DNA from: Kineobactrum salinum
Lineage (GTDB): Bacteria; Pseudomonadota; Gammaproteobacteria; Pseudomonadales; Halieaceae
Direction: 5' to 3'
DNA length: 64,000 nt
NCBI RefSeq assembly: GCF_010669285.1
Contig: NZ_CP048711.1
Coordinates: forward strand, 4,402,001-4,466,000
In this document: positions 30,657 through 41,089 of the stretch, in pieces
Layout: every line of letters starts with the position of its first letter
Position numbering within the stretch: position 1 is the stretch's first letter
Notes under the pieces: generated by a model
Databases searched by the model: none
The model's input: only the letters and a program-made list of their open reading frames with translations
Told to the model about the DNA's origin: nothing
Made by a program: the position numbers and the translations under genes

Positions 30657-33272
30657 TCAGACAGCCACCTGCTGGATCTCCAGCGCGGCGATGCGCTTGC
30701 CTTCCTCGGCGCCTTTCTGGAACTCGATGATCTGGTCGAAGTTCATGTAGCGGTAGATCTCCGCCGACATCGCGTCCAGATCCTTCACGTAAGTCAGGTA
30801 CTCCTCCGGAGTCGGCAGCCTGCCCAGTACCGCGCCCACCGCTGCGAGTTCCGCCGAAGTCAGGTAGACGTTGGCGCCGTCGCCCAGCCGGTTGGGAAAG
30901 TTGCGGGTGGAGGTGGACAGCACGGTGGCATTGGCGGCCACGCGTGCCTGGTTGCCCATGCACAGGGAGCAGCCGGGCATCTCGGTGCGCGCACCGGCGC
31001 GGCCGAAGATGTTGTAGTAGCCCTCTTCCATCAACAGGTGCTCGTCCATCCGGGTGGGTGGCGAGATCCACATGCGGGTGGAAATGCTGCCCTTGTGCTG
31101 CTCCAGCAGCTTGCCCGCGGCGCGGAAGTGGCCGATGTTGGTCATGCAGCTGCCGATGAATACCTCGTCCACCTTGTCGCCGGCCACTGAGGACAGCAGG
31201 CGGGCGTCGTCGGGGTCATTGGGGGCGCAGACAATGGGCTCCCGAACCTCGGCCAGATCGATCTCGATCACCGCGGCATACTCGGCGTCCGCGTCGGCCT
31301 TCATCAGGCTGGGGTCGGCCAGCCAGTCTTCCATCTTGCTGGCGCGGCGCTCCAGCGTGCGGGGGTCGCCGTAGCCTTCTGCCACCATGGAACGCAGCAG
31401 TACGATGTTGGAGCGCAGGTATTCGGCGATGGTGTCTTCGTCCAGCGCGATGGTGCAGCCGGCGGCGGAGCGTTCGGCCGAGGCGTCCGACAGTTCAAAG
31501 GCCTGTTCCACGGTGAGACCCTTGAGTCCCTCGATTTCCAGGATGCGGCCGGAGAAGATATTCTTCTTGCCCTTTTTCTCGACCGTCAGCAGGCCCTGCT
31601 GGATCGCGTAGTAGGGGATGGCGTGCACCAGGTCGCGCAGCGTGATGCCGGGCTGCATTTCGCCCTTGAAGCGCACCAGCACGGATTCCGGCATGTCCAG
31701 CGGCATCACACCGGTGGCGGCGGCGAAGGCCACCAGGCCGGAGCCGGCGGGGAAGGAGATGCCCATCGGGAAGCGGGTGTGGCTGTCGCCGCCGGTACCC
31801 ACAGTGTCGGGCAGCAGCATCCGGTTCAGCCAGGAGTGGATGATGCCGTCGCCGGGACGCAGCGAGACGCCGCCACGGGTCATGATGAAATCGGGCAGGC
31901 TGTGCTGGGTGTCGATATCCACCGGTTTCGGGTAGGCCGCAGTGTGGCAGAAGGATTGCATCACCAGGTCGGTGGAAAAGCCCAGGCAGGCCAGGTCCTT
32001 GAGTTCGTCACGGGTCATCGGCCCGGTGGTGTCCTGGGAGCCCACGGTCGTCATCAGCGGCTCGCAGTAGGTGCCGGGGCGCACTCCGGCCACGCCGCAG
32101 GCCTTGCCGACCATCTTCTGGCCCAGAGTGTAGCCCTTGTGGGTGTCGGCCGGCTGTTCCGGCTTGCGGAACAGGTCGGTGTCGCCCAGCCCCAGCACTT
32201 CCCGCGCCCGGGCAGTCAGGCCGCGGCCGATAATCAGGTTGATGCGTCCGCCGGCGCGCACTTCGTCCAGCAGCATGGCGGACTTGAGCGCAAACTCACA
32301 GATGAATTCGCCGCTCTCGGACAGGATCTTGCCGTCGTAGGGACGGATTTCAATCACGTCGCCCATGTTGAGGTCATCCACCGGCGCTTCGAATACCAGC
32401 GCGCCCGCATCTTCCATGGTGTTGTAGAAGATCGGCGCCACCTTGCTGCCGATACAGATGCCGCCGCCTTTCTTGTTGGGCACACCCGGCATGTCGTCGC
32501 CGAAGAACCACAGCACGGAGTTAGTCGCGGACTTGCGCGAGGAGCCGGTACCGACCACGTCGCCGACGAAGGCCACGGGCAGTCCCTTGGCGCGAATTGC
32601 CTCGATCTGGCCCATCGGGCCGGTGACGCCGTGTTCTTCGGGCTCCAGGCCGTCGCGGCTCATCTTGTACATCGCCAGCGCGTGCAGCGGGATATCCGGC
32701 CGCGACCAGGCATCCGGGGCCGGGGAGAGGTCGTCGGTATTGGTTTCGCCGGTCACCTTGAACACCGCGACCTTGATGGATTCCGCCACCGGCTCGCGGG
32801 AGGTGAACCATTCGCCATTGGCCCAGGACTCCATCACCGCCTTGGCGTGGCTGTTGCCTTCGCCGGCGAGTTCGGCGACATCGTGGAAGGCGTCAAACAC
32901 CAGCAGGGTATGTTTCAGTTCGGTGGCGGCGGCCGCGCCCAGCTTCTCATTGGCCAGCAGCCCGACCAGGGTCTCGATATTGTAGCCGCCGTGCATGTCG
33001 CCCAGCAGGCGCACTGCCGTGGGCTGGTCGATCAGCGGACAGGCGACTTCAGCTTTGGCGACCGCGGACAGAAAGCCCGCCTTCACATAGGCGGCCTCAT
33101 CGACACCGGGCGGTACCCGGGTCGAGATCAGTTCCAGTAAAAACGCTTCTTCCCCGGTGGGTGGATCCTTCAGCAACTCCACCAGCGCGGCCACCTGTTC
33201 GGCGTTCAGGGGTTTGGGCGGAATGTTCTGGGCGGCCCTTTCGGCCACATGTTCGCGATAGGCTTCTAACAC
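30657..33272 (-). CDS. acnB: Aconitate hydratase B
   Basis: Citrate-isocitrate isomerase of the TCA cycle, 871 residues. The N-terminal HEAT-like domain begins [20 protein letters not shown]; the swivel domain and catalytic domain follow. Cluster cysteines are in [15 protein letters not shown] and [13 protein letters not shown]. It is transcribed towards the palindromic repeat R3 and is divergent from the DUF1289 gene. Confidence 0.97.
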   Translation of the reverse strand: MLEAYREHVAERAAQNIPPKPLNAEQVAALVELLKDPPTGEEAFLLELISTRVPPGVDEAAYVKAGFLSAVAKAEVACPLIDQPTAVRLLGDMHGGYNIETLVGLLANEKLGAAAATELKHTLLVFDAFHDVAELAGEGNSHAKAVMESWANGEWFTSREPVAESIKVAVFKVTGETNTDDLSPAPDAWSRPDIPLHALAMYKMSRDGLEPEEHGVTGPMGQIEAIRAKGLPVAFVGDVVGTGSSRKSATNSVLWFFGDDMPGVPNKKGGGICIGSKVAPIFYNTMEDAGALVFEAPVDDLNMGDVIEIRPYDGKILSESGEFICEFALKSAMLLDEVRAGGRINLIIGRGLTARAREVLGLGDTDLFRKPEQPADTHKGYTLGQKMVGKACGVAGVRPGTYCEPLMTTVGSQDTTGPMTRDELKDLACLGFSTDLVMQSFCHTAAYPKPVDIDTQHSLPDFIMTRGGVSLRPGDGIIHSWLNRMLLPDTVGTGGDSHTRFPMGISFPAGSGLVAFAAATGVMPLDMPESVLVRFKGEMQPGITLRDLVHAIPYYAIQQGLLTVEKKGKKNIFSGRILEIEGLKGLTVEQAFELSDASAERSAAGCTIALDEDTIAEYLRSNIVLLRSMVAEGYGDPRTLERRASKMEDWLADPSLMKADADAEYAAVIEIDLAEVREPIVCAPNDPDDARLLSSVAGDKVDEVFIGSCMTNIGHFRAAGKLLEQHKGSISTRMWISPPTRMDEHLLMEEGYYNIFGRAGARTEMPGCSLCMGNQARVAANATVLSTSTRNFPNRLGDGANVYLTSAELAAVGAVLGRLPTPEEYLTYVKDLDAMSAEIYRYMNFDQIIEFQKGAEEGKRIAALEIQQVAV

Positions 33273-33468
33273 GGTAGAGCTCCTTCAGATTGACGAGTGG
33301 CACCCTGGCGCTGGCGGCGAGCCGCACCGAATGCGGGGGAAGAATGCGGCGCGATTATAGCCCAGCGGACTAATAAGATAAATAAATCAAACGCTTATAC
33401 CGTGCATTCACCCAGCTGATGGCTTACACTTTGACGGGTCTGTTTTTCGCCTGTTACCGCCAGCCAAC

Positions 33469-33939
33469 ATGCTCAAAGCCACCGTCAAAACGCCCTGTAT
33501 CGGCGTCTGCTCCACGGGCATCGGCGACGCCGTGTGCCGTGGCTGCAAGCGTTTCTCCCATGAAGTCATCCATTGGAACAGCTATTCGCCAGAGCAGAAG
33601 CGCGCCATCGACGGCCGCCTCTCCACCTTCCTGTCCCAGTGCGTCAGTAACAAACTGCGGGTAGTGGACAAGCCCCTGCTGCAGTGGCAGTTGCAGGTAC
33701 AGCAGCTGCGCTACAACCCCGAGCACGATGAATACTGCTGGGCCTACACCTTGCTGAAGGCCGGCGCCGGCCAGATTCTCAAGCCGCTGGACTATGGCCT
33801 GGATATCGAGCCCCCCTTCCGCGACCTGTCGCTGCCCCGGCTGCGCGAGTTGATCGACCAGGAATTCTACGTGCTGTCGGAAGCCCATTACCAACGCTAT
33901 ATCGCCACCCCCGACCTGTTTGCCGGCCAGCAACGCTGA
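33469..33939 (+). CDS. DUF1289 domain protein
   Basis: 156 residues. The N-terminal ~50 residues form the small cysteine-containing DUF1289 domain (TPCIGVCSTGIGDAVCRGCK then FSHEVIHWNSYSPEQKRAI), probably metal-binding. The remaining ~100 residues are conserved in gammaproteobacterial homologues but of unknown role. Its stop overlaps the miaE start, so the two are translationally linked. Confidence 0.85.
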   Translation: MLKATVKTPCIGVCSTGIGDAVCRGCKRFSHEVIHWNSYSPEQKRAIDGRLSTFLSQCVSNKLRVVDKPLLQWQLQVQQLRYNPEHDEYCWAYTLLKAGAGQILKPLDYGLDIEPPFRDLSLPRLRELIDQEFYVLSEAHYQRYIATPDLFAGQQR

Positions 33940-34565
33940 TGCAAGCGTCCGCGCTGGAGGCCATCCACGAATTCCTGCCCTGCGCCACCCCCGCGGCGTG
34001 GATTACCTGGGCGCAGCAGAACCCGGTGCTGCTGCTGGTGGACCACGCCAACTGCGAGAAAAAAGCCGCCTCCACCGCGCTCAACCTGATGTACCGCTAT
34101 GTGGAGCATCCCCGCCTGTTGCACAGGCTGTCGCGGCTGGCGCGCGAGGAACTGCGCCACTTCGAGCAGGTACTGGCGATCATGCAGCGGCGCGGGATCG
34201 ACTACCCGCAACTGTCGGCCTCGCGCTATGCCGGCGAGCTGCGGCGCGCGGTGCGCACCCACGAGCCGGGACGCCTGGTCGACACGCTACTGGTGGGCGC
34301 CCTGATCGAGGCCCGCTCATGTGAGCGCTTCGCGGCGCTGATTCCGGTGTTGGACGAGGAGCTGGCCGGCTTCTACGAATCCCTGCTGAAGTCGGAGGCG
34401 CGGCATTTTCGTGATTACCTGGCGTTGGCGGAGGGGCTGGCTGGACCTGCGGAGGTGGCGCAGCGGTTGGACGTGCTGCGGCAGAGGGAGGCGCAGTTGA
34501 TCGAGGGGGCGGACGTTGAGTTCCGTTTTCATAGTGGGGTGCCGGGAGCTGTTGAGCCTGCCTGA
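33939..34565 (+). CDS. miaE: tRNA-(ms2io6A)-hydroxylase
   Basis: Non-haem di-iron monooxygenase that hydroxylates the isopentenyl group of modified A37 in tRNA. It is 208 residues of the ferritin-like fold. Iron ligands lie in HANCEKKAAST, REELRHFEQV, EARSCERF and SEARHFRDYL. Genes for the earlier steps (miaA, miaB) are not in the window. Confidence 0.92.
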   Translation: MQASALEAIHEFLPCATPAAWITWAQQNPVLLLVDHANCEKKAASTALNLMYRYVEHPRLLHRLSRLAREELRHFEQVLAIMQRRGIDYPQLSASRYAGELRRAVRTHEPGRLVDTLLVGALIEARSCERFAALIPVLDEELAGFYESLLKSEARHFRDYLALAEGLAGPAEVAQRLDVLRQREAQLIEGADVEFRFHSGVPGAVEPA

Positions 34566-34635
34566 TCAGGCTTCCTGGTTGGCTTCCGTCATGGCGCTCG
34601 GGGTTTGTTTGGTTCGGTGCCTTGTCTTCCCGGTC

Positions 34636-34739
34636 CGGGTCGGCGGTGGGCCTGCAGAGACACGCCGTAAACCCATCCATGGGGGCTCGGTTGCAGCATC
34701 CATGCTGCAAACGGTCTCTGCAGGCCCACCGCCGACCCG
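34636..34739 (-). repeat. Palindromic core-and-stem repeat, copy R4 (opposite orientation)
   Basis: 104 bases with a perfect 26-bp stem (34636-34661 with 34714-34739). Read on the minus strand the core is the same 52 bases as R2/R5, with inner hairpin TGCAGCATGGATGCTGCA: relative to R2 the loop is kept and the stem changed on both sides. The 34566-35163 gap between the convergent miaE and lpxH holds R4, R5 and unassigned sequence. Confidence 0.88.
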
Positions 34740-34965
34740 CCCCTGCCTTCACGAAATTTTACTTCTGGTGGTGGGATGCGTTGCTTGAATCTTCAGGCAG
34801 AGCGGACTTCGAAAAGTAGCGCGGAATTGGAGTCGAAGGCTAGAAGCGGGAAGCTCCTTGCGGGATCGTCGGAAGCACGGATGCTGACGCCAAGCGCAGA
34901 TGGGTGGGGTCAGCTTCTACAAGGCAGCCACCCAAATTAAGTAAAAAAACCGTGAAAGTAGGGCT

Positions 34966-35067
34966 GCCTCGCCGGTGGGCTTGCAGAGACCGTATGCGAC
35001 ATGGATGTCGCATCCGAGCCCCCATGGATGGGTCTACGGCGTGTCTCTGCAAGCCCACCGGCGAGGC
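34966..35067 (+). repeat. Palindromic core-and-stem repeat, copy R5
   Basis: 102 bases, perfect 25-bp stem (34966-34990 with 35043-35067) and 52-base core. Its stem resembles that of R4 (GGTGGGCTTGCAGAGAC versus GGTGGGCCTGCAGAGAC), with the difference compensated in the opposite arm. Short direct repeats GGCAGCCACCCAA (34923) and GGTAGCCACCCAA (35078) flank it. Confidence 0.88.
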
Positions 35068-35163
35068 GGGCCGGGACGGTAGCCACCCAACATGTTCAAA
35101 TAAACCGCACCAGATCTGTTAATCTACCGCGACAGTAATTAGAAATCACATTCAGAATAAATC

Positions 35164-35886
35164 TTAACTCGTTGATTTTATATCGAAATCAACAAGCCGC
35201 ATAGAGTCAGGGGTAGCTTCCAGGTACCAGCCTTTCTGGTCCCAGTCGCCGAGGACCCAGCGGGTGCCGGCGGTGTGGTCGTGGCGGGCGGGGCGGTGGG
35301 TGTGGCCGTGGATGAGCTGGCGGACCTCGCGGTCCAGCAGAGCCCGTTCGACCTCCTCCGGAGTCACATCCATGATGTCCTCCGCCTTGTTGCTGGTGGC
35401 CTCCCGGCTCATGCTGCGCAGCTCCCGCGCCAGCTTGCGCCGGTCCTCCAGCGAGCGCGCCAGCAGTTCGGCCTGCCAGGCAGGGGTGCGGGTGTTCTTG
35501 CGGAAGGCCTGGTATTCAGTGTCGCGGGTGCAGAGGCTGTCGCCGTGCATCAGCAGCGTCGGTTCGCCGTAGAGATTGATGACGCTGGGATCGTTCAGCA
35601 GACGCCCGCCCACCCGGCGGCAGAACTGCCTGCCCAGCAGGAAGTCGCGGTTGCCCTGCATCAGGTACAGAGCCGGCCCTGCGGCGGTGAAGCGCTGCAG
35701 CATTTCGGCGACTTCACCAACCAGGGGGGCATCGTCGTCGTCGCCGATCCATAGCTCGAACAGGTCACCCAGGATGTACAGGGCCTCACAGTCGCGATGT
35801 TCCAGCAGGAAGCGCCGCAGTGCCCGCACGGTGGCGGGGCGGGTCACTTCCAGGTGCAAGTCCGAGATGAAGTAGGTGGCAGGCAC
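35164..35886 (-). CDS. lpxH: UDP-2,3-diacylglucosamine diphosphatase
   Basis: Peripheral membrane metallophosphoesterase giving lipid X in lipid A synthesis. It is 240 residues. All metal motifs are visible: ISDLHLE, LGDLFELWIGDDD, GNRDFLLG, LMHGDSLC and HGHTHRP. It is 15 bases downstream of ppiB on the same strand, the conserved Pseudomonas order ppiB-lpxH divergent from glnS. Confidence 0.96.
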   Translation of the reverse strand: MPATYFISDLHLEVTRPATVRALRRFLLEHRDCEALYILGDLFELWIGDDDDAPLVGEVAEMLQRFTAAGPALYLMQGNRDFLLGRQFCRRVGGRLLNDPSVINLYGEPTLLMHGDSLCTRDTEYQAFRKNTRTPAWQAELLARSLEDRRKLARELRSMSREATSNKAEDIMDVTPEEVERALLDREVRQLIHGHTHRPARHDHTAGTRWVLGDWDQKGWYLEATPDSMRLVDFDIKSTS

Positions 35887-35901
35887 GCGACGGAAGTGGC
35901 C

Positions 35902-36399
35902 CTACGGCTCTACGATCTCGATGGTTTCAATGATCACCGGATCGACCGGTACATCCTGGTGGCCATTGCGGCTGGTGGTGGGCAGCGCACGGATCTTGTT
36001 GAGCACGTCCTCGCCGGCGGTGACCTTGCCGAATACCGCGTAGCCCCAGCCCTGCATGTTCTTGCCGCTGTGGTTCAGGAAGTCGTTGTCCTTGATGTTG
36101 ATGAAAAACTGCGCGGTGGCGGAGTGCGGGTCCATGGTGCGGGCCATCGCAATGGTGCCAAAATCGTTGGTCAGGCCGTTGTCGGCCTCGTTCTCGATCG
36201 GCTCGCCAGCGGCTTTCTGCTGCATGTCGGTATCGAAGCCACCGCCCTGGATCATGAAGTTGTCAATGACGCGGTGGAAAATCGTGCCATCGTAGAAGCC
36301 CTCGCGGGCGTAGCTGAGGAAGTTTTCGACGGTTTTGGGTGCTTTCTCCGCATCCAGAGTGACGGTGATATCGCCAAAGGTGGTTCGAATAATGATCAT
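35902..36399 (-). CDS. ppiB: Peptidyl-prolyl cis-trans isomerase B (cyclophilin)
   Basis: Cytoplasmic cyclophilin, 165 residues. Active-site residues are in FHRVIDNFMIQGG, with ATAQFFINIKDNDFLNH as the second block. The start at 36399 (MIIIRTTFGDITV) matches the family; the frame continues upstream without stop but those residues are not conserved. No signal peptide, hence the PpiB rather than PpiA type. Confidence 0.94.
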   Translation of the reverse strand: MIIIRTTFGDITVTLDAEKAPKTVENFLSYAREGFYDGTIFHRVIDNFMIQGGGFDTDMQQKAAGEPIENEADNGLTNDFGTIAMARTMDPHSATAQFFINIKDNDFLNHSGKNMQGWGYAVFGKVTAGEDVLNKIRALPTTSRNGHQDVPVDPVIIETIEIVEP

Positions 36400-36592
36400 T
36401 TCGGTGTCCCGCGGGGTCTGATTGTTGTCGTATTGGAAGGGCAATGATACGGGCTTTTGGGGACCAGTAAAACAGAACCGCAGCAATCCCGGTGTTTGTG
36501 GCATTTATAGGGTGCTTGTCGTGGCAAACGCTATAAGCACTGCGATTCTGCCGGTATAATGCCCGGTTTTTGGAGCGCCAACCGGAACCCGC

Positions 36593-38250
36593 ATGGAAAC
36601 CAGACCCGGCAACAATTTTTTGCGTACCCTGATCGCCGAAGAGCTGCGCGAGGGCCGCGTCACTCAGGTGGTGACCCGTTTCCCGCCCGAGCCCAATGGC
36701 TATCTGCATGTCGGCCATGCCAAGTCCATCTGCCTGAATTTTGGTCTGGCAGAGAGTTTCGGCGGTGACTGTAACCTGCGTTTTGACGACACCAATCCGG
36801 CCAAGGAGAGCCAGGAGTTCATCGAATCCATCCAGGCCGACGTGCGCTGGCTGGGTTACCAGTGGGCGGGGGAGGTGCGCTACGCCTCGGCCTATTTCGG
36901 CCAGCTCTACGAATGGGCGCTGCAGCTGGTGCGGCAGGGCGACGCCTATGTCTGTGACCTCGATGCAGAGCAGGCGCGCGAGTACCGCGGCACCCTGACC
37001 GAGCCCGGCCGCAACAGCCCCTGCCGCGACCGCTCCGTGGCGGAAAACCTGGACCTGCTGGAGCGGATGAAAAACGGTGAGTTCGATGAGGGCAGCCGGG
37101 TACTGCGGGCAAAAATCGACATGGCCTCACCAAACATGAACCTGCGGGACCCCATCCTGTACCGGATCCGCAAGGTGGCCCATCACCAGACCGGCACCGA
37201 CTGGGTGATCTATCCCACCTACGATTTTGCCCACGGCCAGGAAGATGCCATCGAGGGCGTGACCCACTCCATCTGCACCCTGGAATTCGAGGATCACCGG
37301 CCCTGTACGACTGGCTGCTGGATCATCTGCCGGTGCCCGCCCGGCCGCGGCAGTTCGAATTCGGCCGCCTCAACCTCAATTACACGGTGACCAGCAAGCG
37401 CAAGCTGAAACAGCTGGTGGATGACAAGGTGGTGCAGGGCTGGGACGACCCGCGTATGCCCACCATTGCCGGCATGCGCCGGCGCGGCTTCACCCCGGCC
37501 GCGATTCGCCGCTTCTGTGAGATGATCGGCGTGACCCGCAGCGACGGGGTGGTGGACGTGGCGATGCTGGAGCACGCGATCCGCGATGATCTGAATGAGA
37601 ATGCGCCGCGACGCATGTGTGTGCTGAATCCGCTCACCCTGGTACTGACCGAGCTGCCGCATGATCATCTGGAAATGCTGACCGCGGCCTCCCATCCCAC
37701 CCGGCCTGAACTGGGCGAACGCCAACTGCCGTTTACCCGCCTGCTGGTGATAGACGCCGATGATTTTCGCGAGGAGGCCAACAAGAAGTACAAGCGCCTG
37801 GTGCTGGGCAAGCGGGTGCGGTTGCGCAACGCCTACGTGATCGAGGCCGACCGGGTGGTCAAGGACGAGCAGGGCAATATCACCGAGGTGCACGCGCACG
37901 TGATTCCGGGCACGCTGGGCGAGGACCCGGCCGATGGCGTCAAGCCCAAGGGCGTGATCCAGTGGGTCTCGGCCAGCCAGGGGCGGCAGGCAACGGTGCG
38001 GCTCTACGATCGCCTGTTCACCCACGAAGCGCCGGACCGCGGTGAGAATGCCTATATGGACTTTCTCAATCCGGACTCCCTGCGGGTAGTGACCGATGCC
38101 TGGATCGAACCCGCCCTGGTCGAGGCGCAACCGGAGCAGGGCTTCCAGTTTGAGCGCGAGGGGTACTTCGTCGCCGACCGCTACGAGCACAGCGCCGAGC
38201 TGCCGGTATTCAATCGCACTATCGGCTTGCGCGATACCTGGGATTCCTGA
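36593..38250 (+). CDS. glnS: Glutaminyl-tRNA synthetase, interrupted by one apparent frameshift
   Basis: Class I synthetase charging tRNA-Gln. [20 protein letters not shown] holds the HIGH-type motif, [18 protein letters not shown] binds the acceptor end, and the KMSKS-type loop is VTSKRKL. The first frame fails after EFEDHRP; one more C in CCC at 37301-37303 gives [20 protein letters not shown] and continues to 38250 (about 552 residues, normal). The gene is essential in bacteria that have it, so the frameshift is almost certainly a sequence error. Confidence 0.92.
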
Positions 38251-38266
38251 CACAAGGCAGCGGCAC

Positions 38267-39649
38267 ATGAGCTTGAAGGTCTACAACACGCTGAGCGGCA
38301 AGAAAGAGGTATTCCAACCGCTGCAACCGGATGCGGTCACCATGTACGTCTGCGGACCCACCGTCTACAACCTCGCCCATATCGGCAACGCCCGGCCGGT
38401 GGTAGTGTTCGACGTGCTGTTCCGCCTGTTGCAGACGCTGTACAGCACAGTGACCTACGCCCGCAACATCACCGATGTGGATGACAAGATCATCGCGGCG
38501 GCCAGGGACAGCGGCCGTTCCATCGAGGCGGTGACCGACGAATTTACCGGCAAATACCGCGAGGACATGGCCCAGCTCAATGCGCTGCCGCCGACGCTGG
38601 AGCCGCACGCCACCCACAACATTGGCGCGATGATTGCACTGACCGAAACCCTGATTGCAAAGGGCCATGCCTATGAGTCACAGGGCCATGTGCTGTTCGC
38701 GGTGGAATCCATGCCGGATTACGGCAAGCTGTCGCGGCGCTCGCTGGATGACATGCTGGCGGGCGCCCGGGTGGAGGTGGCGGACTACAAGCGCCACCCG
38801 GGGGATTTCGTGCTGTGGAAGCCGGCCGCTGTCGCGGATCCGGGCTGGGACAGCCCCTGGGGGCGCGGCCGTCCGGGCTGGCACCTGGAGTGCTCGGCGA
38901 TGATTCGCGAGCATCTGGGGGAGACCATAGACATCCACGGTGGCGGGCGCGACCTGATCTTTCCCCACCACGAGAACGAGATCGCCCAGAGCCGCTGTGC
39001 CCACGGTGGCGACTATGTGCGCTACTGGATGCACAACGCCTACCTGGACATCGACGGCGAGAAGATGTCCAAGTCCCTGGGCAACTTCCGCACCGTGCGC
39101 GAGCTGCTGCAGTCCTTTCGCGGCGAAGTGCTGCGCTTTGCGCTGCTGTCCGCGCAGTATCGTACGCCGCTGAATTTTTCTGCCGAGTTGCTGGAGCAGG
39201 CCGAGGCCACCCTGGGCAGTCTCTACAGCACGCTGGAGTCGGTACAGGATATCGAGCCCGATGCCAGCGCAGTGGAACTGGCGTCAGAACCCTTTTACCA
39301 GGCGCTGTGCGATGACCTGAACACGCCGCTTGCGATCGCGGAACTGCACGCGCTCGCCAAGCAGTTGCACAAAGCCGACGACACTGCCGCCAAAGCGGCA
39401 CTGAAGGCGCGCATGCTGGCCGCCGGGGAGTTGCTGGGCATCCTGCAGCAGGAGCCGCAGGCGTGGTTGCAGGGCGATGCGGCCAGCGACGGCATCACCG
39501 CAGCCGAGATCGAGGGACTGATTGTCGCACGGCAGCAGGCCAAGGCAGACCGGGACTATGCCCGTGCCGATGCCATTCGCGAACAATTGCTGCAGCAGGG
39601 TGTCGTGCTGGAGGATTCCCGCGAGGGCACCAAGTGGCGCCGCGGCTGA
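38267..39649 (+). CDS. cysS: Cysteinyl-tRNA synthetase
   Basis: 460 residues. [20 protein letters not shown] contains the zinc cysteine and the HIGH-like motif, [20 protein letters not shown] the other zinc ligands, and [15 protein letters not shown] the KMSKS loop. The ATG at 38267 matches MSLKVYNT. In Pseudomonas folD follows cysS; here a 15.5-kb island intervenes, and the last ~50 bases of the gene recur next to folD. Confidence 0.96.
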   Translation: MSLKVYNTLSGKKEVFQPLQPDAVTMYVCGPTVYNLAHIGNARPVVVFDVLFRLLQTLYSTVTYARNITDVDDKIIAAARDSGRSIEAVTDEFTGKYREDMAQLNALPPTLEPHATHNIGAMIALTETLIAKGHAYESQGHVLFAVESMPDYGKLSRRSLDDMLAGARVEVADYKRHPGDFVLWKPAAVADPGWDSPWGRGRPGWHLECSAMIREHLGETIDIHGGGRDLIFPHHENEIAQSRCAHGGDYVRYWMHNAYLDIDGEKMSKSLGNFRTVRELLQSFRGEVLRFALLSAQYRTPLNFSAELLEQAEATLGSLYSTLESVQDIEPDASAVELASEPFYQALCDDLNTPLAIAELHALAKQLHKADDTAAKAALKARMLAAGELLGILQQEPQAWLQGDAASDGITAAEIEGLIVARQQAKADRDYARADAIREQLLQQGVVLEDSREGTKWRRG

Positions 39650-39695
39650 ACGCGGCGTCGCGGATTCAGGCAGCAGCCTTCTGCCCGGCGCATCT
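39595..39695 (+). repeat. cysS/folD junction duplication, left copy
   Basis: Covers the last ~55 bases of cysS plus the intergenic DNA and a remnant of the folD 3' end. It aligns along its length with 55212-55307 at roughly 85% identity (for example GGATTCAGGCAGCAG in both). Here cysS is intact and the folD part is a stub. It marks the left edge of the island. Confidence 0.85.
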
Positions 39696-39744
39696 CGAGA
39701 CACTTATCATCGTCCAATGGCTGTCCAGTCAGTGGGGGCCGACT

Positions 39745-40017
39745 CTAGGTGGCGAGTTCCGCAAGCTTTCCAGCGAGCTCTTCCTCTGATATCCCCTGGA
39801 TTTCCACCACCTTGGTCGCAGATGTGTGCCCCGCGCAAATGCTCAGCTGCTTTGCTGGAAGGTCGAGGAATTGCGCGACGAGCTTCAGTACCGCAGCGTT
39901 GGCCTTGCCCTTTTCCGGCGGGGCCTGAACTCTGATCTTAAGGGCTTCTCCAAGCATCCCGACGACCTTGTTCCGGGATGCTCCTGGCACGACCTTGACG
40001 GTGAGGCGGCAACTCAT
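39745..40017 (-). CDS. DUF167 (YggU) family protein
   Basis: 90 residues, a complete small alpha/beta domain: VKVVPGASRNKVVGM, LKIRVQAPPEKGKANAAVLK and LSICAGHTSATKVVEI are the conserved blocks. The function is unknown. It is the first gene inside the island; in Pseudomonas the family lies near proC, so its presence here may be secondary. Confidence 0.85.
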   Translation of the reverse strand: MSCRLTVKVVPGASRNKVVGMLGEALKIRVQAPPEKGKANAAVLKLVAQFLDLPAKQLSICAGHTSATKVVEIQGISEEELAGKLAELAT

Positions 40018-40060
40018 TGGTGGATGCTCGAACAGGTCATCTAATACCGCCGTCTATGGC

Positions 40061-40567
40061 TCATCGACCAAGCAGCATGCCGAGTCTCGCCGCCATGAGC
40101 CTGGTAATAAATTTCAATGGATACGACTTGTATTCAGGGACCCCGCTCGAGACAGGATTGTTCTCCGATCTGTATCTGGTTTGGATGCGCATCTGTATTG
40201 GGGGCGCGTCATTGCCGAATCTGGCCCTATAGACAGAGAACCAGTGACCCTTCTGAAAATCGAGAAACATGGCAGAATTACAGCATGTCGCAACAACTCT
40301 ACGAGTGGGGGAACCGTCCTTGATCCGGTAGTCGCGCAAGAGATCGGCACCCTTTGAGAATTGCACTCGATCTTTCCGGAAGAGCAGGAGATCCGTTCCG
40401 CCATCTGGCCCCATAACCGGAGGGGCGTCCGGCAAAGCTTCAAGCTGGCGTGCGCCTTCCTGGCAGTCATCACAGTAACAGGCTGCGCCGAGGATTGGTT
40501 TGCCGGCCACGTCAATCTCGACGCTTCCGCAGGTGCATTGAGCAATACTGTGATTCATGCTTTGCAT
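40061..40567 (-). CDS. GFA-like (CENP-V fold) zinc protein
   Basis: 168 residues. CTCGSVEIDVAG, CYCDDCQ and ATCCNSAMFLDF give the cysteine pattern of GFA/CENP-V zinc proteins, in a more divergent (DUF6151-like) version. The substrate is unknown; the name glutathione-dependent formaldehyde-activating is inherited and not a safe functional call. It is 23 bases downstream of the RidA-like gene, likely one transcript. Confidence 0.78.
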   Translation of the reverse strand: MQSMNHSIAQCTCGSVEIDVAGKPILGAACYCDDCQEGARQLEALPDAPPVMGPDGGTDLLLFRKDRVQFSKGADLLRDYRIKDGSPTRRVVATCCNSAMFLDFQKGHWFSVYRARFGNDAPPIQMRIQTRYRSENNPVSSGVPEYKSYPLKFITRLMAARLGMLLGR

Positions 40568-40590
40568 CAGCTTTCCTGTTCAGATGGTGT

Positions 40591-40980
40591 TTATGGAATG
40601 CGGGCGATAACTTTTATTTCAAAATCAAAGCCAGCCAACCAATTCACCCCGATTGCTGTCCAGTTTGGGTAGGGCGGTGCGCTAAAGTGTTTTTGCTTTA
40701 CCTGCATAATGGTGGCGAATTGGTGCTCTGGATCAGTGTGAAAAGTGGTCACATCAACAATATCATCAAGGGTGCAGTTTGCTGCTGCCAGTGTAGCTTG
40801 CAGGTTTTTAAAAGCCAGCTCCACCTGGAGTGAAAATTCAGGCTCAGGACTACCATCTTCACGGCTACCTACCTGCCCGGACACAAACAGCAGATCTCCA
40901 GAACGAATAGCTGCCGAATAGCCGTGCTCCTTGTAGAGTGCATGCCTGTTGGCAGGAAAAATAGCTTCACGTTGGTGCAT
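40591..40980 (-). CDS. RidA family protein
   Basis: 129 residues of the YjgF/RidA fold (enamine/imine deaminase or a relative). GDLLFVSGQVGSREDGSPEP and LEDIVDVTTF-like LDDIVDVTTFHTD are family blocks. The arginine typical of active RidA is not obvious near the C terminus (NWTAIGVNWLAGFDFEIKVI), so it may be a non-canonical member. Start MHQREAIF at 40980. Divergent from the TetR gene, with operators between. Confidence 0.82.
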   Translation of the reverse strand: MHQREAIFPANRHALYKEHGYSAAIRSGDLLFVSGQVGSREDGSPEPEFSLQVELAFKNLQATLAAANCTLDDIVDVTTFHTDPEHQFATIMQVKQKHFSAPPYPNWTAIGVNWLAGFDFEIKVIARIP

Positions 40981-41089
40981 AACCAAACCCTCATTGTAGT
41001 AAATATCTGCGCATTGTTTTTGAAATGCGCTTTCAGCGGTGGGCGAGTTCCAGCGACTCTGCTGTACCCGCACGCCAGTTGGCAGTAAC

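Noticed and set aside
31623-33140. A 505-codon plus-strand frame over acnB
   Set aside because: Complementary shadow of acnB with no recognisable domain or ribosome site.
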